Below are positions 25,901-40,900 of a stretch of DNA of 64,000 nucleotides, in pieces. Source of the stretch: Siphonodentalium dalli. Its lineage: Eukaryota; Mollusca; Scaphopoda; Gadilida; Siphonodentaliidae. Within the stretch, counting starts at the first letter, position 1, and each line of letters starts with the position of its first letter. A program made the translations under genes and the position numbers. Location: NCBI GenBank assembly GCA_032622095.1, contig CP136061.1, forward strand, positions 15,252,440 through 15,316,439. Direction: 5' to 3'. The notes beneath the pieces were generated by a model. The model was given only the letters and a program-made list of their open reading frames with translations, did not search any database and was not told where the DNA came from.

Positions 25901-28900
25901 CCGGACAAAAGTATCCGACAAAAGTACCCGTCGAAATCCATCCGGTTTTACCTGATTTGACCTCGAATTGATCATTTTGAAGGTCAAGGTCGGGTCGGGG
26001 TCACGACTCAACCCGTCCAAAACACCCAGTGGACAAAAGTAACTCTAGGTATCAAATTTCGTCGAAATCCCATCAAAATTCGCGATTTGACCTTGAATTG
26101 ACCCGATTTCAAGGTCAAGGTCACGTCGCACGGGCAAACGAATAGGCTTACGACACTCAGACACTAATTTTCATCGAAATCCCGTGATACTCGGGCGTTT
26201 GACCTTGAAATGACCCGATTTCAAGGTCAAGGTCACGTCGCACGGGCAAATTAATAGACCCAGGCCACAACCCGGCCAAAAGTACCCCCACATACGAAGT
26301 TTCATCGAAATCGGCTCGGCCGTTTTCGAGTCCATCGCGAACAGACAGACAGATAGACAGACAGACAGACACACACACAGACAGATTTTCCAAAATATAT
26401 AATAGATCACCACACTCAGACATTTTGAAGAGCACTAATTTTTATTTCCTAAGAAACCAATGACTGAACTACGATATAGCACAATTAAGCTGGTACATGT
26501 ACAATTTATGACGTGAGCTTACTGAGTTTTAGCAAAAACCCTGTGCCAATGCATTCTCTTATATAAGCGAGTCGACCATAGGTCGCCTAGCATATATAAG
26601 AGAATTCATTAGCCTAACAAATTTTATATTATTTTTTATAATTGTTAAAAAATGTAAGAAAAAAATTATAAAAATTGTTAAAGCATATAAAAAATAATGA
26701 TAAAAAATTATAAAAATCCTCAAAGAATGTAAGAAAAAATCATACAACTTGATAAAGAATATAAGAAAAAAATTATAAAAATGATAAAATTCTTAAAGAA
26801 TGTAAAAAAAAATTATAAAAATGATAAAACTGTTAAAGAATAAAAGAAAACATGATAAAAATTGTTATAGAATGTAATAAGTTGATATAAATTTAATTTA
26901 TGGCTGGAGTCATAAATTAAATTACGAATTTCCGTGTACATGACGTAATCAAAATAATTCACGGATAGTGGATTGGGCAAAGCGTGGCACACATGATCGT
27001 GTAAAAAACTATGTTGATAAGGGGCGTAAACTCAAGCCACTCACTGATCAGTGACTGTACAATGACTTAATGAGTATATGGGACTAGTATGCGTATAATA
27101 TAACATTACTTCGTACTCAACAGACTTTCAAATAATGAAAATCTGGTTGCCTTATTCTACAACTCAGAGATTAAGGAAACCAACAACAACATTTGGGTAC
27201 AGTATCCCTTTAAGATAATAGCAGACGACAGCTAAATAAAAGTCCAGAAGGAGCCCTATTTATTGAAGGAAATACCATCAATGAGTATTTAGTATAGAAA
27301 GTGTTAATTAATACTCATTGACGAGTAGTTCCCTTAGGAGCAGTAAGGGTTACTCATATTATCTTAACATATCCCATGTTATCACCAATCATCATTGAGT
27401 ATTTAGTATAGTAAGGGTTACTCATATTATCCGAACATATCCCATGGTATCACTAATCATCAATGAGTATTTAGTATAGTAAGTGTTAATTAATACTCAT
27501 TGACGAGTAGTTCCCTTAGTATAGTAAGGGTTAATTAATACTCATTGACGAGTAGTTCCCTTAGTATAGTAAGGGTTAATTAATACTCATTGACGAGTAG
27601 TTCCCTTAGTATAGTAAGGGTTAATTAATACTCATTGACGAGTAGTTCCCTTAGTATAGTAAGGTTTAATTAATACTCATTGACGAGTAGTTCCCCTTAG
27701 GAGCAGTAAGGGTTAATTAATACTCATTGACGAGTAGTTCCCCTTAGGAGCATAGTAAGGGTTAATTAGAGAAGTTCCCCTTAGTATAGTAAGGGTTAAT
27801 TAGAGTAGTTTCCCTTAGGAGCAGTTCGGGTAATAAGTCCTAAGTCCGACAAACGTTTGTTGAATCTATTTTCTGAACTTTTCCCATCAATAAATGATTT
27901 TATTACATGATCCTACCCTTATTCCATTCAATAAACCCATTCTATAAATTGTGATATTAAACGTTCGTTTAATAACAGGAAATAGTGTCAGGTGACATTT
28001 GACTTCCGGTTTTTTGTCTGTTAACATTCCGTGCGCTATGTCTCAAAATACTATGGCTTCCAATATTTTTCGAATGAAGAGTTTGAAAAGTTATTTCATT
28101 AAATATACGCCATTAAATACGCCTTAGAGTCTTTATTTATTTGGAACTATTTCTTTACGCGGGCTAACAACGAATAGTTACGTGAAACGTCATCGCATGC
28201 CTTATATAAGCCGATGTTAGTTTCGCGTGCCATTTCTTGATTTAAGTATGTTTTGTCGAGGTTTTGGATCATGTAATAAATAGAATCTACAACTCGTCCC
28301 AGTCTATTGCGGAAATTACAAAACTCGTTCAGGAAATTAGGTCTGGACCTCGCCAAAGGTTCGGTCCAGACCTAATTTACTGGACTCGTTTTGTAAATTC
28401 CGCTATAAACTGGGGACGAGTTGTAGATCCTCTATATATTCGTCTGCTTATATTTCATGAACATTCATGGCCTCATCCACATATCCATATTCCACATGCT
28501 TGTACTTTACATACCATATCACAAACTGAGCGATGAACGGTGAACGACAAACGAATTATACTATTATTTATTTTAAAAACAGACATTTATATACCAATGT
28601 TTAAAGTTAACAAGACAAAACCTAGATAAATTATAATTATTATTACATGTATAGTTTTCACTTTTCAACGGGGACGGCAGGTAGACAACCTTCTTGGTTA
28701 TGCTGTCCCCGATAGCTCATTGAATGTTATACTATTACACTGTGTATATAATTGTATATATTATATGAATGAGTTATGAATAAATAATCATAGTCATAGT
28801 CACATTCCATCATATGAATAAGAGTTAATTCAAATTTATAGATGTATAACCCATGACGAGGAAACCAGGGGCGGCGGAGCCGGGGGGGGGGGCACAGGGG

Positions 28901-31900
28901 GCATGTGCCCCCCCCCCCCCCACTTTTTCCCCCAATTATGGGTACAAAATCTTCCAATGCTAAATACATTGGATAAAATAATTTTGCTTCCCAAGAAAAC
29001 ATTTGTTTATTAGACACATGTGTTTAATCTTATAACTATGGCTAGCAAGATAGCAAGTTAATCCCTTGGTCAGTATTGACACTGTGTCTGAGTAATTGCC
29101 CTCTGTGAATTTTACTACAGACTTTGAGTTCTTTATAGATCTCAGGTCTTCTGGGGATACCATCAGAGCCATGTATTGGACACAACAACTTGTCTAATTA
29201 AAATCACATTCATCAATCCAATCAAAGGTTTAAATTTGAGTGTCTTCAACAAAACTGCAAACCTGGGGCTTGGCAGGTATACAATTTCATGCCAAGGTGG
29301 TCAAACTCCTGATATATATGCATGGGATCACATGCTATATACAATATCAGTTGATGCTGTATTCATTCGAATAACTTGACTACGATGTTTATCAATTCAG
29401 CTAATTCGTTATTACCAACAAATAAGAAGAGTTAGAATAATTATTTTCTACACGAAGTTCACAGTGTACAAGTATCTGTGTACATATATATTATAGTGTT
29501 ATTTTCAAAGTTACTTGTGATTATTGTTTCTTCGATATCAACATGTGTCGCATGTGGAGTGAATTGGATTATACAGTATAGTGTATACTAATTTCATCAT
29601 AACATTTGTGACAAAGGATGCAGGTTGTAGAAGTTGTATCAACGTTATCAGTCATCTTTTACACATTGGCTGCAAACATAAGTGAGTAGCAGCGTACCAT
29701 AATTTAAACTCTTTCTTGTTTTCTACTTTCATAAAGGTAGCCACGAAAAACATCATACTAAACAGTCTTTGCACAAAATTGCGGCGCATATTTGAACAGT
29801 TTTTAATTCATACATGTAGTACATTAAAAATGGTGCCCCCCCCACTTTTGTGTAGCTTCCGCCGCCCCTGGAGGGAACAGGAACCTGGATACAGAGGGTG
29901 TCTATCTTGAACCAGGCAAGGATAGCAAAATTCCATTTGCACCCCTCCCCTGTTGGGTTGGAATTTTCCAACTGAAACCTCTCAAGTTTTCCAACTGTTG
30001 AAAATATACAAAATATATAGGAAACGTTGGTATAATTCCCAACTGATTACTGGTTGGAAAATCAAACTATATATATCAGAGCATTTTCAACATATTTTGT
30101 ATGTGAACTTTGCAACTAGTGTTGTTTCCGGCATGACACTAATACAACATGGTAACAAAAAGGTGTGGGTCGTAATTGATTTGAAATGCGTGTGATATGT
30201 CATGCACTATAGTGCGTATTGCCTGGTTGTCAACAGTACGTAAATATTCATACAAAACCTGCGTAAACAACTGTATCATAGGACAATGTTTTTTTATTAT
30301 TGTGAACGTCATAAACAGGTGACCGACTGATCGATCGCTAGCTCATCGACCGTAATTGTCAACGTCATGTCAAATCAAAATGATCATCCCTGTTTGTGAA
30401 CTCTATAGGTAGGTGCATGTACATCCCTGTTTGTGAACTCTATAGGTACATGTACATCCCTGTTTGTGAACTCTATAGGTACATGTACATCCCTGTTTGT
30501 GAACTCTATAGGTACATGTACATCGAATAACCTCTCACTTCAAATCTTAATTCAACAACTGATTTTATGTGAATGGGGAGTTTTTTTAGTCAAATCTCTC
30601 CGACAAAAAAACGCCGCTATTACATAAGAACGATAGACAACAAATATGAGCGCAATGGTTTTATGGATAAATTTTATAATTTCCGTGAAATTTGTAAGAT
30701 AACATAAGATAAATTTTATTTTAAAGTCGAACTTTAAAGGTACTCAATCCAATCAGACGGTCCCCATACCATCAAGATACAACAACAACATTTCTTCAAA
30801 ATACGATTTAGTTATCAGAATCGATTTATTGCAACAAAATAATGCTCCACTGTCAACTATGGTATCAAATTTCCCAAAACTTAATTGTTATCTATCAACA
30901 TTTTGTTCAACAAAATATGGCCGTATTATCCCTAAAATATCACGAAATTTGACCGTATTACCACTTGATGTTAGAGTTATCCATCTTCATCCGCAATTTG
31001 TCCGAGACCCTCCGTTTGACCACGTGTTTCTGGGCCACATATTATTACACATCTCGAGAAATAACAAACTTCAAAAATCGATATCTGATCACTCTGAGCT
31101 TTGGTGGGTGGGTTCATCGACTCGAATTACATATTTTTTACCCCCGAAGCCAAAGAAATATAGTAACTTAGGAGCATCTGATCGGATTGAGTACCTTTAA
31201 AAACATTATACAAACACACGATCTGGTGAGCTTTTGATCGACTGTGGAGGGAATATATAATAAAATATAAGGTCGTGTCAGACTTACGCTCCACTCTTGG
31301 ATCCGGAATCGCATTGGGTTGAGGGCCCCGCCGACATTGGATCCGAAACTGATGTAGTTTTTATCTTTGGTTTGTCCGGTACGTAATCGCCCGTATGGAC
31401 ATGAGTTCATGGAAGTGGTCCTGTAAACAATGTGGGTGGCATGTAAACAAGGTGGGTGGCATGTAAACAAGGTGAGTGGCATGTAAACAAGGTGGATGGC
31501 ATGTAAACAATGTGGGTAGCATGTAAACAAGGTGGGTGGTATTAGTTTTTGCCACTTCAATAGAATTGTGTTTGTTTGCTTGAAAAACGGCTTACATTCA
31601 CACTCCTGGTCAAGTGGTCCTGCTAATATGCTATGATGCGGTTGGCTCCTGTTGAATTGCTATGATGCTGTTAGGACAAAATGATGCTGTTAACAAAAAG
31701 AACCGTTATATTTTATTAATTTGTCTTTTTATCGGTGTTCCGGTATTCTGAACATATACAGCAAAGGCCATTATGCGTATCAAACATTCGAAAACATATT
31801 TATTGCGAAAGAATGTAATACCGGTTGAATTAGATGTTGAAAATCGACTATAACCAATATGGTTATTAACGTCGTTTTAGAAACACCAGCGCAGACATTA

Positions 31901-34900
31901 TAATATTTTTCAAAAATATATATGTTCTTGAATGTTTCATACAAACACTGGTGTTTTCTCAAATTGCTCGGATCAGCCAAACCCCGCTAAAATGACAACT
32001 TTAGAAAAATAACGGTACTTTTTCGTAACGGCTTCAGTTTGACCTACCCGCATCATAGCAATTTAGCAGGACCACCAACATCATAACATATTAGCAGGAC
32101 CACTTGGTCAGGGGGTGGTTCTGGACTCATTCCAACGCAGCGCTCAGTCTTCTGAGATCATCTACTCTGGCTATATAAACGCTGCGTTGGAATGAATCCA
32201 GAATCACAATCTTGGAACTTTTTGAAGTTTTCACAGAGAGCCTTATGAAGTTGAAAACATAACGCAGAGAATATATTTCTTAGTTATGTTCTGTTCATTA
32301 ATAATATACTTTACTGTTGGCGAAGGTCCTAACTCGAAATCATGATTACACGATTTATGTGACTTTGTGGGCGATTTTGCTTTGCGTCGCTTACTACAAT
32401 TATAGAATTTCTCCTGGGTAATTATTAATTCAATGTTTATTGCGATATTGGCTCAGTAAAGTCGCAGAAAATCGTGCAATTTCGTGTTGGGAGATTCACC
32501 ATCAGTGAAGTACATTTTTAAGGAACTATAATAACTACGAAATATATTCCCCGCGTTATTGTGTCGACTTTATAAGATTCCCTGCATGTCAAACCTTCAA
32601 GAAATTCCAAGGTTTTGTGCTGGTGGAATATGATCTCTACGTTTGATTCATGTCATGATCTAGTTTCCTCTGCGCTAAGCGCAATGCTCTGGTGGACGCT
32701 TTACGTCTATAGGTTTTGCACGGGGCAGTGCACGGGCGACATTTTACCCACATTATGTGGACTTTTAGTGATTATTAATATATATACTATATGCGAACAG
32801 ATCCACATGTTTCCCTTAGTAAGAACACAAAATATCTAAAAAAAATTGTGGACTATTGTTCATTAAGTTTGGAAAATTCCACTAGAAGCAAAGAACTATT
32901 TAGAGCAAGGTATATAGTGCTTTCTTCTCCACACTCTTAAAACAATAGGTACTCTGGGGTACCTACGTATGTACTGAGATTTGTCCCAGGGAGGGGGTAC
33001 CTAATTGTTGGTACTCTAGAGTACCTGCGTAGGTACTTTGGGGGTACCTATATTTAGGTACTCTGGAGTACCTAAATTTAGGTTCTCTGGAGTACCTATA
33101 TTTAGGTTCTGCTGTGGAGTACAAATATTTAGGTTCTCTGGAGTACCTATATTTAGGTTCTGTGGAGTACCAATATTTAGTTTCTCTGGTGTACATATAT
33201 AACTGCAGTTATTTATCAACATGAATGTCTAAACGCACATAATGCGCATAAGATTGTCCATTGATAAATGGATAATCCGTACCTAACGCTCTTTAAAACA
33301 CTCTTTAAAAACACTTCTTCAAATAATTCCGTTATTTCGTCAAAATCACTTCTTCTCATACAAATCGCCGTTATTTGGTAAAGGTACATTCTTTATAGAG
33401 TTATTACCCTTCAGATTAAAAACACTCTTTAAAAACACTTCTTCAAATATTTCCGTTATTTCGTCAAAATCACTTCTTTAAATATCTCCGTCAAAAATAC
33501 TTCTTCTCATACAAATCGCCGTTATTTAGTAAAGGTACATTCTTTATACAGTTATTACCCTTCAGATTAAATATGAAGCTAACATGCAGGATTTTCTATA
33601 TATATATATATATATATGTCGTGATTTAGTGGACAATCCCAAGCTCGCGTGCCACGCGTGGTCGGATTGACCATTAATTAATGAAAATGTAGGTACGGAT
33701 TGTCCATTTATAAATGGCCAATCCTTAAAGAATTGCCTGATATTGCTATGTGGGAGGCTCGCATATATAATAGAATGTACTGCACATGACCAATAATGCT
33801 GCACTAGCGCAGCTCTCGTTATGAAGCCCATGATAGGGTTAATGGCGTGTTGACGAGAGACATTTCTATGTTATTTTAAAACATGTGCCTCGGTCACTTT
33901 ATAGCATATATTATATGATATAATATTGTCTGATATCGCCCAAATAAATGCCTCCTCTATGTTACAAGATACCAGTATGGTTTCAGAGAGTAATTGATAG
34001 CTTATATAGTCATTACATTATAAACATATACAATATATAGTCATTACATTATAAACATATACAATATATAGTCATTACATTATAAACATATACAAGCAGT
34101 TTATTATGCCAAAATAAGTTATTTTCATAAATTTGATATCCAAATAGTCAGCGTCAATGGTATAAACCAATTACACACAGTGAATATTATTGACGCAATC
34201 ATTGCCTTAATACTTATGCCCAATAAGGGTACGTTCATACACTGGCATGTTTGCACGGTATGTTTTGCAGGCATTTCGTCGTAGAAAACGATATGGTGCC
34301 AGAATATGAACGAAATCAAGCACATAAAGTGCAACCGTGCCGCAGCTAACCACGTGCGAAGTAAAATCTCTGTAGTTCCACCTATATCGATGCTGCCGGA
34401 ATTTGCATGTAAATAGCATGCAATTATCTCGTAAGAATAAATCATACAGGTATTTGAAGGCAAATTCCAGTTGCACCGTTACAAGTGGAACTACATAAAT
34501 GTTACTGCCCATGTCTTCGCTTTGGTAAAGATGCATGTTATGTGCACGTTCCGTTCATATTCTGGCACCATGTGGTTTTCGTTGACGAAATGCCCACAAA
34601 AACATACCGTGCAAACTTACCCTAAGGTGTCCTGAATAAAGGAGTAAATATTTACATTTGTAAGTAGTTCAACCGTTGTTTACTCTGGAATGTTGCACAG
34701 TCGATGTGGTTGGAATTTTCGGCAATCTTATTTCATTGGTATACATTCTTACAAAGGGAATACTGTTTGGATGCTATAACAGATTGATTTTAATCAATGA
34801 AACATGTCCACTATATATGTCTTTAAAGCATTGTCGGCATCGTGTGTTTTCTAAAAAAAAAATAAAAAATTAAAGCCTTTAATTGATATATTGATAAAAA

Positions 34901-37900
34901 TCCACACACAAAAAACAGTTGCACTTCCTCGATCATCTCATTCACCTCGCCCAAGGAGGACACCATGCGCTAAATATCTTCATCTTAAAGGACACCATGC
35001 GCTAAATATCTTCATCTTAAAGGACATCATGCGCTAAATATCTTCATCTTAAAGGACATCATGCGCTAAATATCTTCATCTTAAAGGACATCATGCGCTA
35101 AATATCTTCATCTTAAAGGACATCATGCGCTAAATATCTTCATCTTAAAGGACATCATGCGCTAAATATCTTCATCTTAAAGGACATCATGCGCTAAATA
35201 TCTTCATCTTAAAGGACATCATGCGCTAAATATCTTCATCTTAAAGGACATCATGCGCTAAATATCTTCATCTTAAAGGACATCATGCGCTAAATATCTT
35301 CATCTTAAAGGACATCATGCGCTAAATATCTTCACCTCGCCCAAGGACATCATGCGCTAAATATCTTCACCTCGCCCAAGGACATCATGCGCTAAATATC
35401 TTCACCTCGCCCAAGGACATCATGCGCTAAATATCTTCACCTCGCCCAAGGACATCATGCGCTAAATATCTTCACCTCGCCCAAGGACATCATGCGCTAA
35501 ATATCTTCATCTTAAAGGCACGTGCGGCCTTAGTTGTCGAAAATATTCATATGTGTTCCAATCACCGTAAACATAAAAACATATAAACGCATACAGTTTC
35601 GTTCATATATACCATGACCATCGCGTAAACAGCATGTTATCATAAAGACATACTATATTTTACCTAAGCAAAAGCCTGATTGTGTTACAGAAGACAGCAC
35701 AATGCTACTGGCTAATCACACACAAATGGCATAAACGGTTACTTTTTATGCTCTTGTTTACATAACAATAGTCAAACATATGACAATAACATACTGTTTA
35801 TGCGACATTTCTTATTTGTATACGGACAAAGTCTGTCTACATTTTTATGTTCTTTCTGTTTGTGGCGGTTTTTGACGGGTGGACAAATTTTCACAGGATA
35901 CCCACCGCCAAGGCCAACCGTATCTTTGAGTGCCACCGCACACGCTGCGATTAAAATCGTAAGTGGGGAAAATCGCAGGAGGAAGCATCCAATGCGCATG
36001 CCCACGACAATATCATAGCCAAATCGTAGCAATCAAGCACTGTTTGATTTTACCAGGAAAATCGTGGCGTGACTTTGGCAACGCGCGCGATCGTAGCTGT
36101 CACATGACCACTGTCGACTGGTCATGTTGTAAATACCACGAAAATCGTAGCTGCAAAGATCGCAGCACCGTAGCGTCTGCGGGCAAGCTACGATTTCTCC
36201 ACCTACGATTTTCCCCACTTACGATTGTAATCGTAGCGTCTGCGGTGGCACTTACAATTATTCCAATACACTCGATAGACATGCAACTGGATTAGTGTCC
36301 GACATTGTCATGTTCTTCAGAAATATACATCTTGACAGCTTCACACAAACAGGCCATTTTTCGTCATAATCCACATGGAAATATATTTATAAGAAAGCTG
36401 TTTGCGGGATCAACATTTCTACATTTTGATTAGTTCATTCCGATTCTGACACTACCTGTTCGATATGGACCTTAGACCGCATTCCAAACTGTTCAGTTCA
36501 ACTTCGGAATCTTGCCCTTCTAATATATCCGTGGTTGAATCCACGCACCATTGTATGCTGTGCAGGCACCTTCTGTATCCTTACTTTTACATATATAAAC
36601 GCCGTCACATAATTATGACATTGAGAGTATACATTCTTCACAGGTCATATTCATGTACAAAATTGTGAATAACTTTGCAATAAATACTCATCTCCAGAAA
36701 TGGACGTATATACTTAATTAATTTAACCCTTTGATGACTTCAGCTTCCTGATTTTTTTTTGTTGCGAAAACCCTGTGCCAGTGCATTCTCTTATATATGC
36801 GAGTCGCCCATACGCATATATAAGAGAATGCACTGGCACATGATTTTAATGCTACACCAGCGCAGCTCCCGCCATGGAAGGGTTAAATAACACTTACCCT
36901 CTCCCCTCGTCGAGACAGATTACGAAGAAGTGGTCACACGGGGAGGGGCAGATGCCCCATCGTCCGTCACAGCAGTTACCGTTACTGCCTTTCCCATATC
37001 TGTTATAGAATGACACAAACCGAAGCGATATCGTCCCATCGCCGTTCACGATCTGAAAATGGATTTATTTTCAGTTCAATGGAAGGATTAAAGGCCCACT
37101 TAATTTTCGAACCCCCAGATCACATTATATACAACATATTATATACCATGAACCACCAGATCACATATTATATACCATGAACCCCCAGATCACATATTAT
37201 ATACCATGAACCACCAGATCACATTATATACAACATATTATATACCATGAACCACCAGATCACATTATATACAACATATTATATACCATGAACCACCAGA
37301 TCACATTATATACAACATATTATATACCATGAACCACCAGATCACATTATATACAACATATTATATACCATGAACCACCAGATCACATTATATACAACAT
37401 ATTATATACCATGAACCACCAGATCACATTATATACAACATATTATATACCATGAACCACCAGATCACATTATATACAACATATTATATACCATGAACCC
37501 CCAGATCACATTGTATACAACATATTATATACCATGAACCCCCAGATCACAGTATATACAACATATTATATACCATGAACCCCCAGATCACATTATATAC
37601 AACATATTATATACCATGAACCACCAGATCACATATTATATACCATGAACCCCCAGATCACATATTATATACCATGAACCACCAGATCACATTATATACA
37701 ACATATTATATACCATGAACCACCAGATCACATTATATACAACATATTATATACCATGAACCACCAGATCACATTATATACAACATATTATATACCATGA
37801 ACCACCAGATCACATTATATACAACATATTATATACCATGAACCACCAGATCACATTATATACAACATATTATATACCATGAACCACCAGATCACATTAT

Positions 37901-40900
37901 ATACAACATATTATATACCATGAACCACCAGATCACATTATATACAACATATTATATACCATGAACCACCAGATCACATTATATACAACATATTATATAC
38001 CATGAACCCCCAGATCACATTATATACAACATATTATATACCATGAACCCCCAGATCACATTATATACAACATATTATATACCATGAACCCCCAGATCAC
38101 ATTATATACAACATATTATATACCATTAACCCCCAGATCACATTGTATACAACATATTCAATATTATATACAACACCAGATAATATTATTTAAAAAATGA
38201 TAAAAATTGTGAAAGAATGTAAGAACAAATTATAAAAAATGGTACAAATTATTAAAGAATGTAAGAAAAATTGATAAAAAAAAATATTAAAAAAATTGTT
38301 TGGCCAATGTATTCTCTTATATATGCGAGGCGACCTATGGTCGACTCGCATATATAAGAGAATGCATTGGCACAGGGTTTTCACGATCTTTCAGGAAGCT
38401 CCAGTCATGGAGGGGTTAAAGGCCCACTTAATTTTCGAACCCCCAGATCACATTGTATACAACATATGCCATAGTATATACCATTTGAAAGAGGAAGTTC
38501 CCAAACATTGTATTATCAACTGATCCGGTCGAATAAACTGGAAACATGTTTTGTCGAGGTACCGATGTGTGTTCTGTGCTTAATTTTGATCCGGACTGCA
38601 CTGGGAAGTCTTGTGTTCTCAATGGAAAGGGAATAACTATATCTCTTAGTTTGAATTCTGGTGCATTCTGGGAAAACAACGGGGGATGTCTTGAAATTAA
38701 TCTGAAAATCTCTATTACTTGGTGGACACTCCTTGCATGACCACAGCTGTTCCGTATTCTGGTTTAATATATATTTTTTGGTTCGTCTTCCTAATGGTAT
38801 ATAATATGGATTATGTTGTGTATAATGTTATCTGGGCATTCTAATGGTATATAATATAAGATATGTTGTGTATAATGTTATCTGGGCATTCTAATGGTAT
38901 ATAATATAAGATATGTTGTGTATAATGTTATCTGGGCATTCTAATGGTATATAATATAAGATATGTTGTGTATAATGTTATCTGGGCATTCTAATGGTAT
39001 ATAATATAAGATATGTTGTGTATAATGTTATCTGGGCATTCTAATGGTATATAATATAAGATATGTTGTGTATAATGTTATCTGGGCATTCTAATGGTAT
39101 ATAATATAAGATATGTTGTGTATAATGTTATCTGGGCATTCTAATGGTATATAATATAAGATATGTTGTGTATAATGTTATCTGGGCATTATAATGGTAT
39201 ATAATATAAGATATGTTGTGTATAATGTTATCTGGGCATTCTAATGGTATATAATATAAGATATGTTGTGTATAATGTTATCTGGGCATTTGAAAATTAC
39301 TGCGGGAGACTCGCATATGTAATTGTGCAAAACGACACCCTGGATCCCAAATGAGCAAAAAGTACAAAAAAAGGTTAATTTACAAAACAATTTTTTTTTT
39401 TTTAATCTAACTGTTTAAATTATCAAAATGTGCGCGAAGCGAAACGCACACAGGGGCCACAGGCTCCTCGCTCAAAAGTATCGCATGCCCCTCGGACGCT
39501 GAATAAAGGCTCCAGAAGGGAGTCTGTTTCAGCTAGTTTTCAATAATCCTATTTGATTGGAGTGGAATAAACTTCTCGGTTTTATTCACAGATGTAAGTG
39601 TACAATAATATAATGTGTTTAAATTAATAATAATGTGTTTAAATTAATAATAATGTGTTTAAATTAATAATAATGTGTTTAAATGAAGCCTTTATTTCGT
39701 TTTCAAAAACTATTAATACACTTCAAGAAATGACGATCAAGCCCTTTTTTCTCATCGAGTCAATCTTTTTTCTCATGCGCTGTATTTCAATTTAATAAAC
39801 ATGTACTAACATACTAATCAGCAGTCATACATTTCATACACATTACACATGATAAACCCATGCAGAGTGACAAAATGATGTATATGCATGTCAACAATAA
39901 CAATTATACTAATATCACCTTGCCCTCTGGGTGTTTTACAATAGCCATTAGCCAGTGGTTGTCGATGCTATTTTCTTTTGTAGCCCATGCCTAAGCAATC
40001 AGATAATGACTGAGATATTTCCCGGAATCCATTAGATGCCATATCAATTTATGGTTTGTATCACATTGAACAAAGCGGAATACTTTACATGCACATGTAC
40101 CACTATAAACGATATGAGAGACGGACCGTATATGTCTTTTACTGAGCCGCATGTCCATACGAACAATAAAACAATGGGTTGAATATAACTCAAGTTTATT
40201 CCGTTTCTAACCTAACTTTTAGTCAACCGAATCCGACTAAATGTTCGGATATAGCTGTTAACTAAACTAGTTGGGTTAGAAAAAAGTAACCATACATTTA
40301 GTTATGGTAACCCAACTGTGCAACCAAACGTTGGGTTAAATTAACCAAACATTGGGTGTGAAGTAACTATAAACATGGGGTTATATATAGAGAAAAGCTA
40401 TGTCTATATATAATTAGATTTAATATTGATGCATGAGTTTTGATCATATAATCTGAGATTCTGGTCATTAAATAAATTTCACAAAAATAAGTCCAATCAA
40501 TAGATTAATTTCGGACCTTAACATCTGACTGGAGGAGAGATATTGAATTTAACAAGACTTCGAACCTTTATAGTATGTAATATTAAATTCCGAAACGAGG
40601 TGTAACAAATATAATATAATGACTTCCTTTTTTGGGAATAAATTAACAACCTAGAAAATAATACTTATGCCAAAGACACAAGCATTACTACCAGGGATGT
40701 GGCTAGAGGGTCTCCGTTGGTGGTGTCCACCTTGGGAAATTCCAATTGCACCCCCCCCCCTTGAATCAGAATCAGACACCAAACACAACTTTTCAGTGCA
40801 TAATTCCATATTTGCACCCCCCTTGAATCAGAATCACAGACCAAACACAAGTTTTGCATAATTCCAATTGCACCCCCCCCCCCCCCTTCCCCTTGAATCA

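Noticed and set aside
34960-35515. Possible CRISPR-like array (regular 32 bp repeats)
   Set aside because: No unique spacers between repeats and a eukaryotic context; it is a minisatellite. The same applies to the other arrays.
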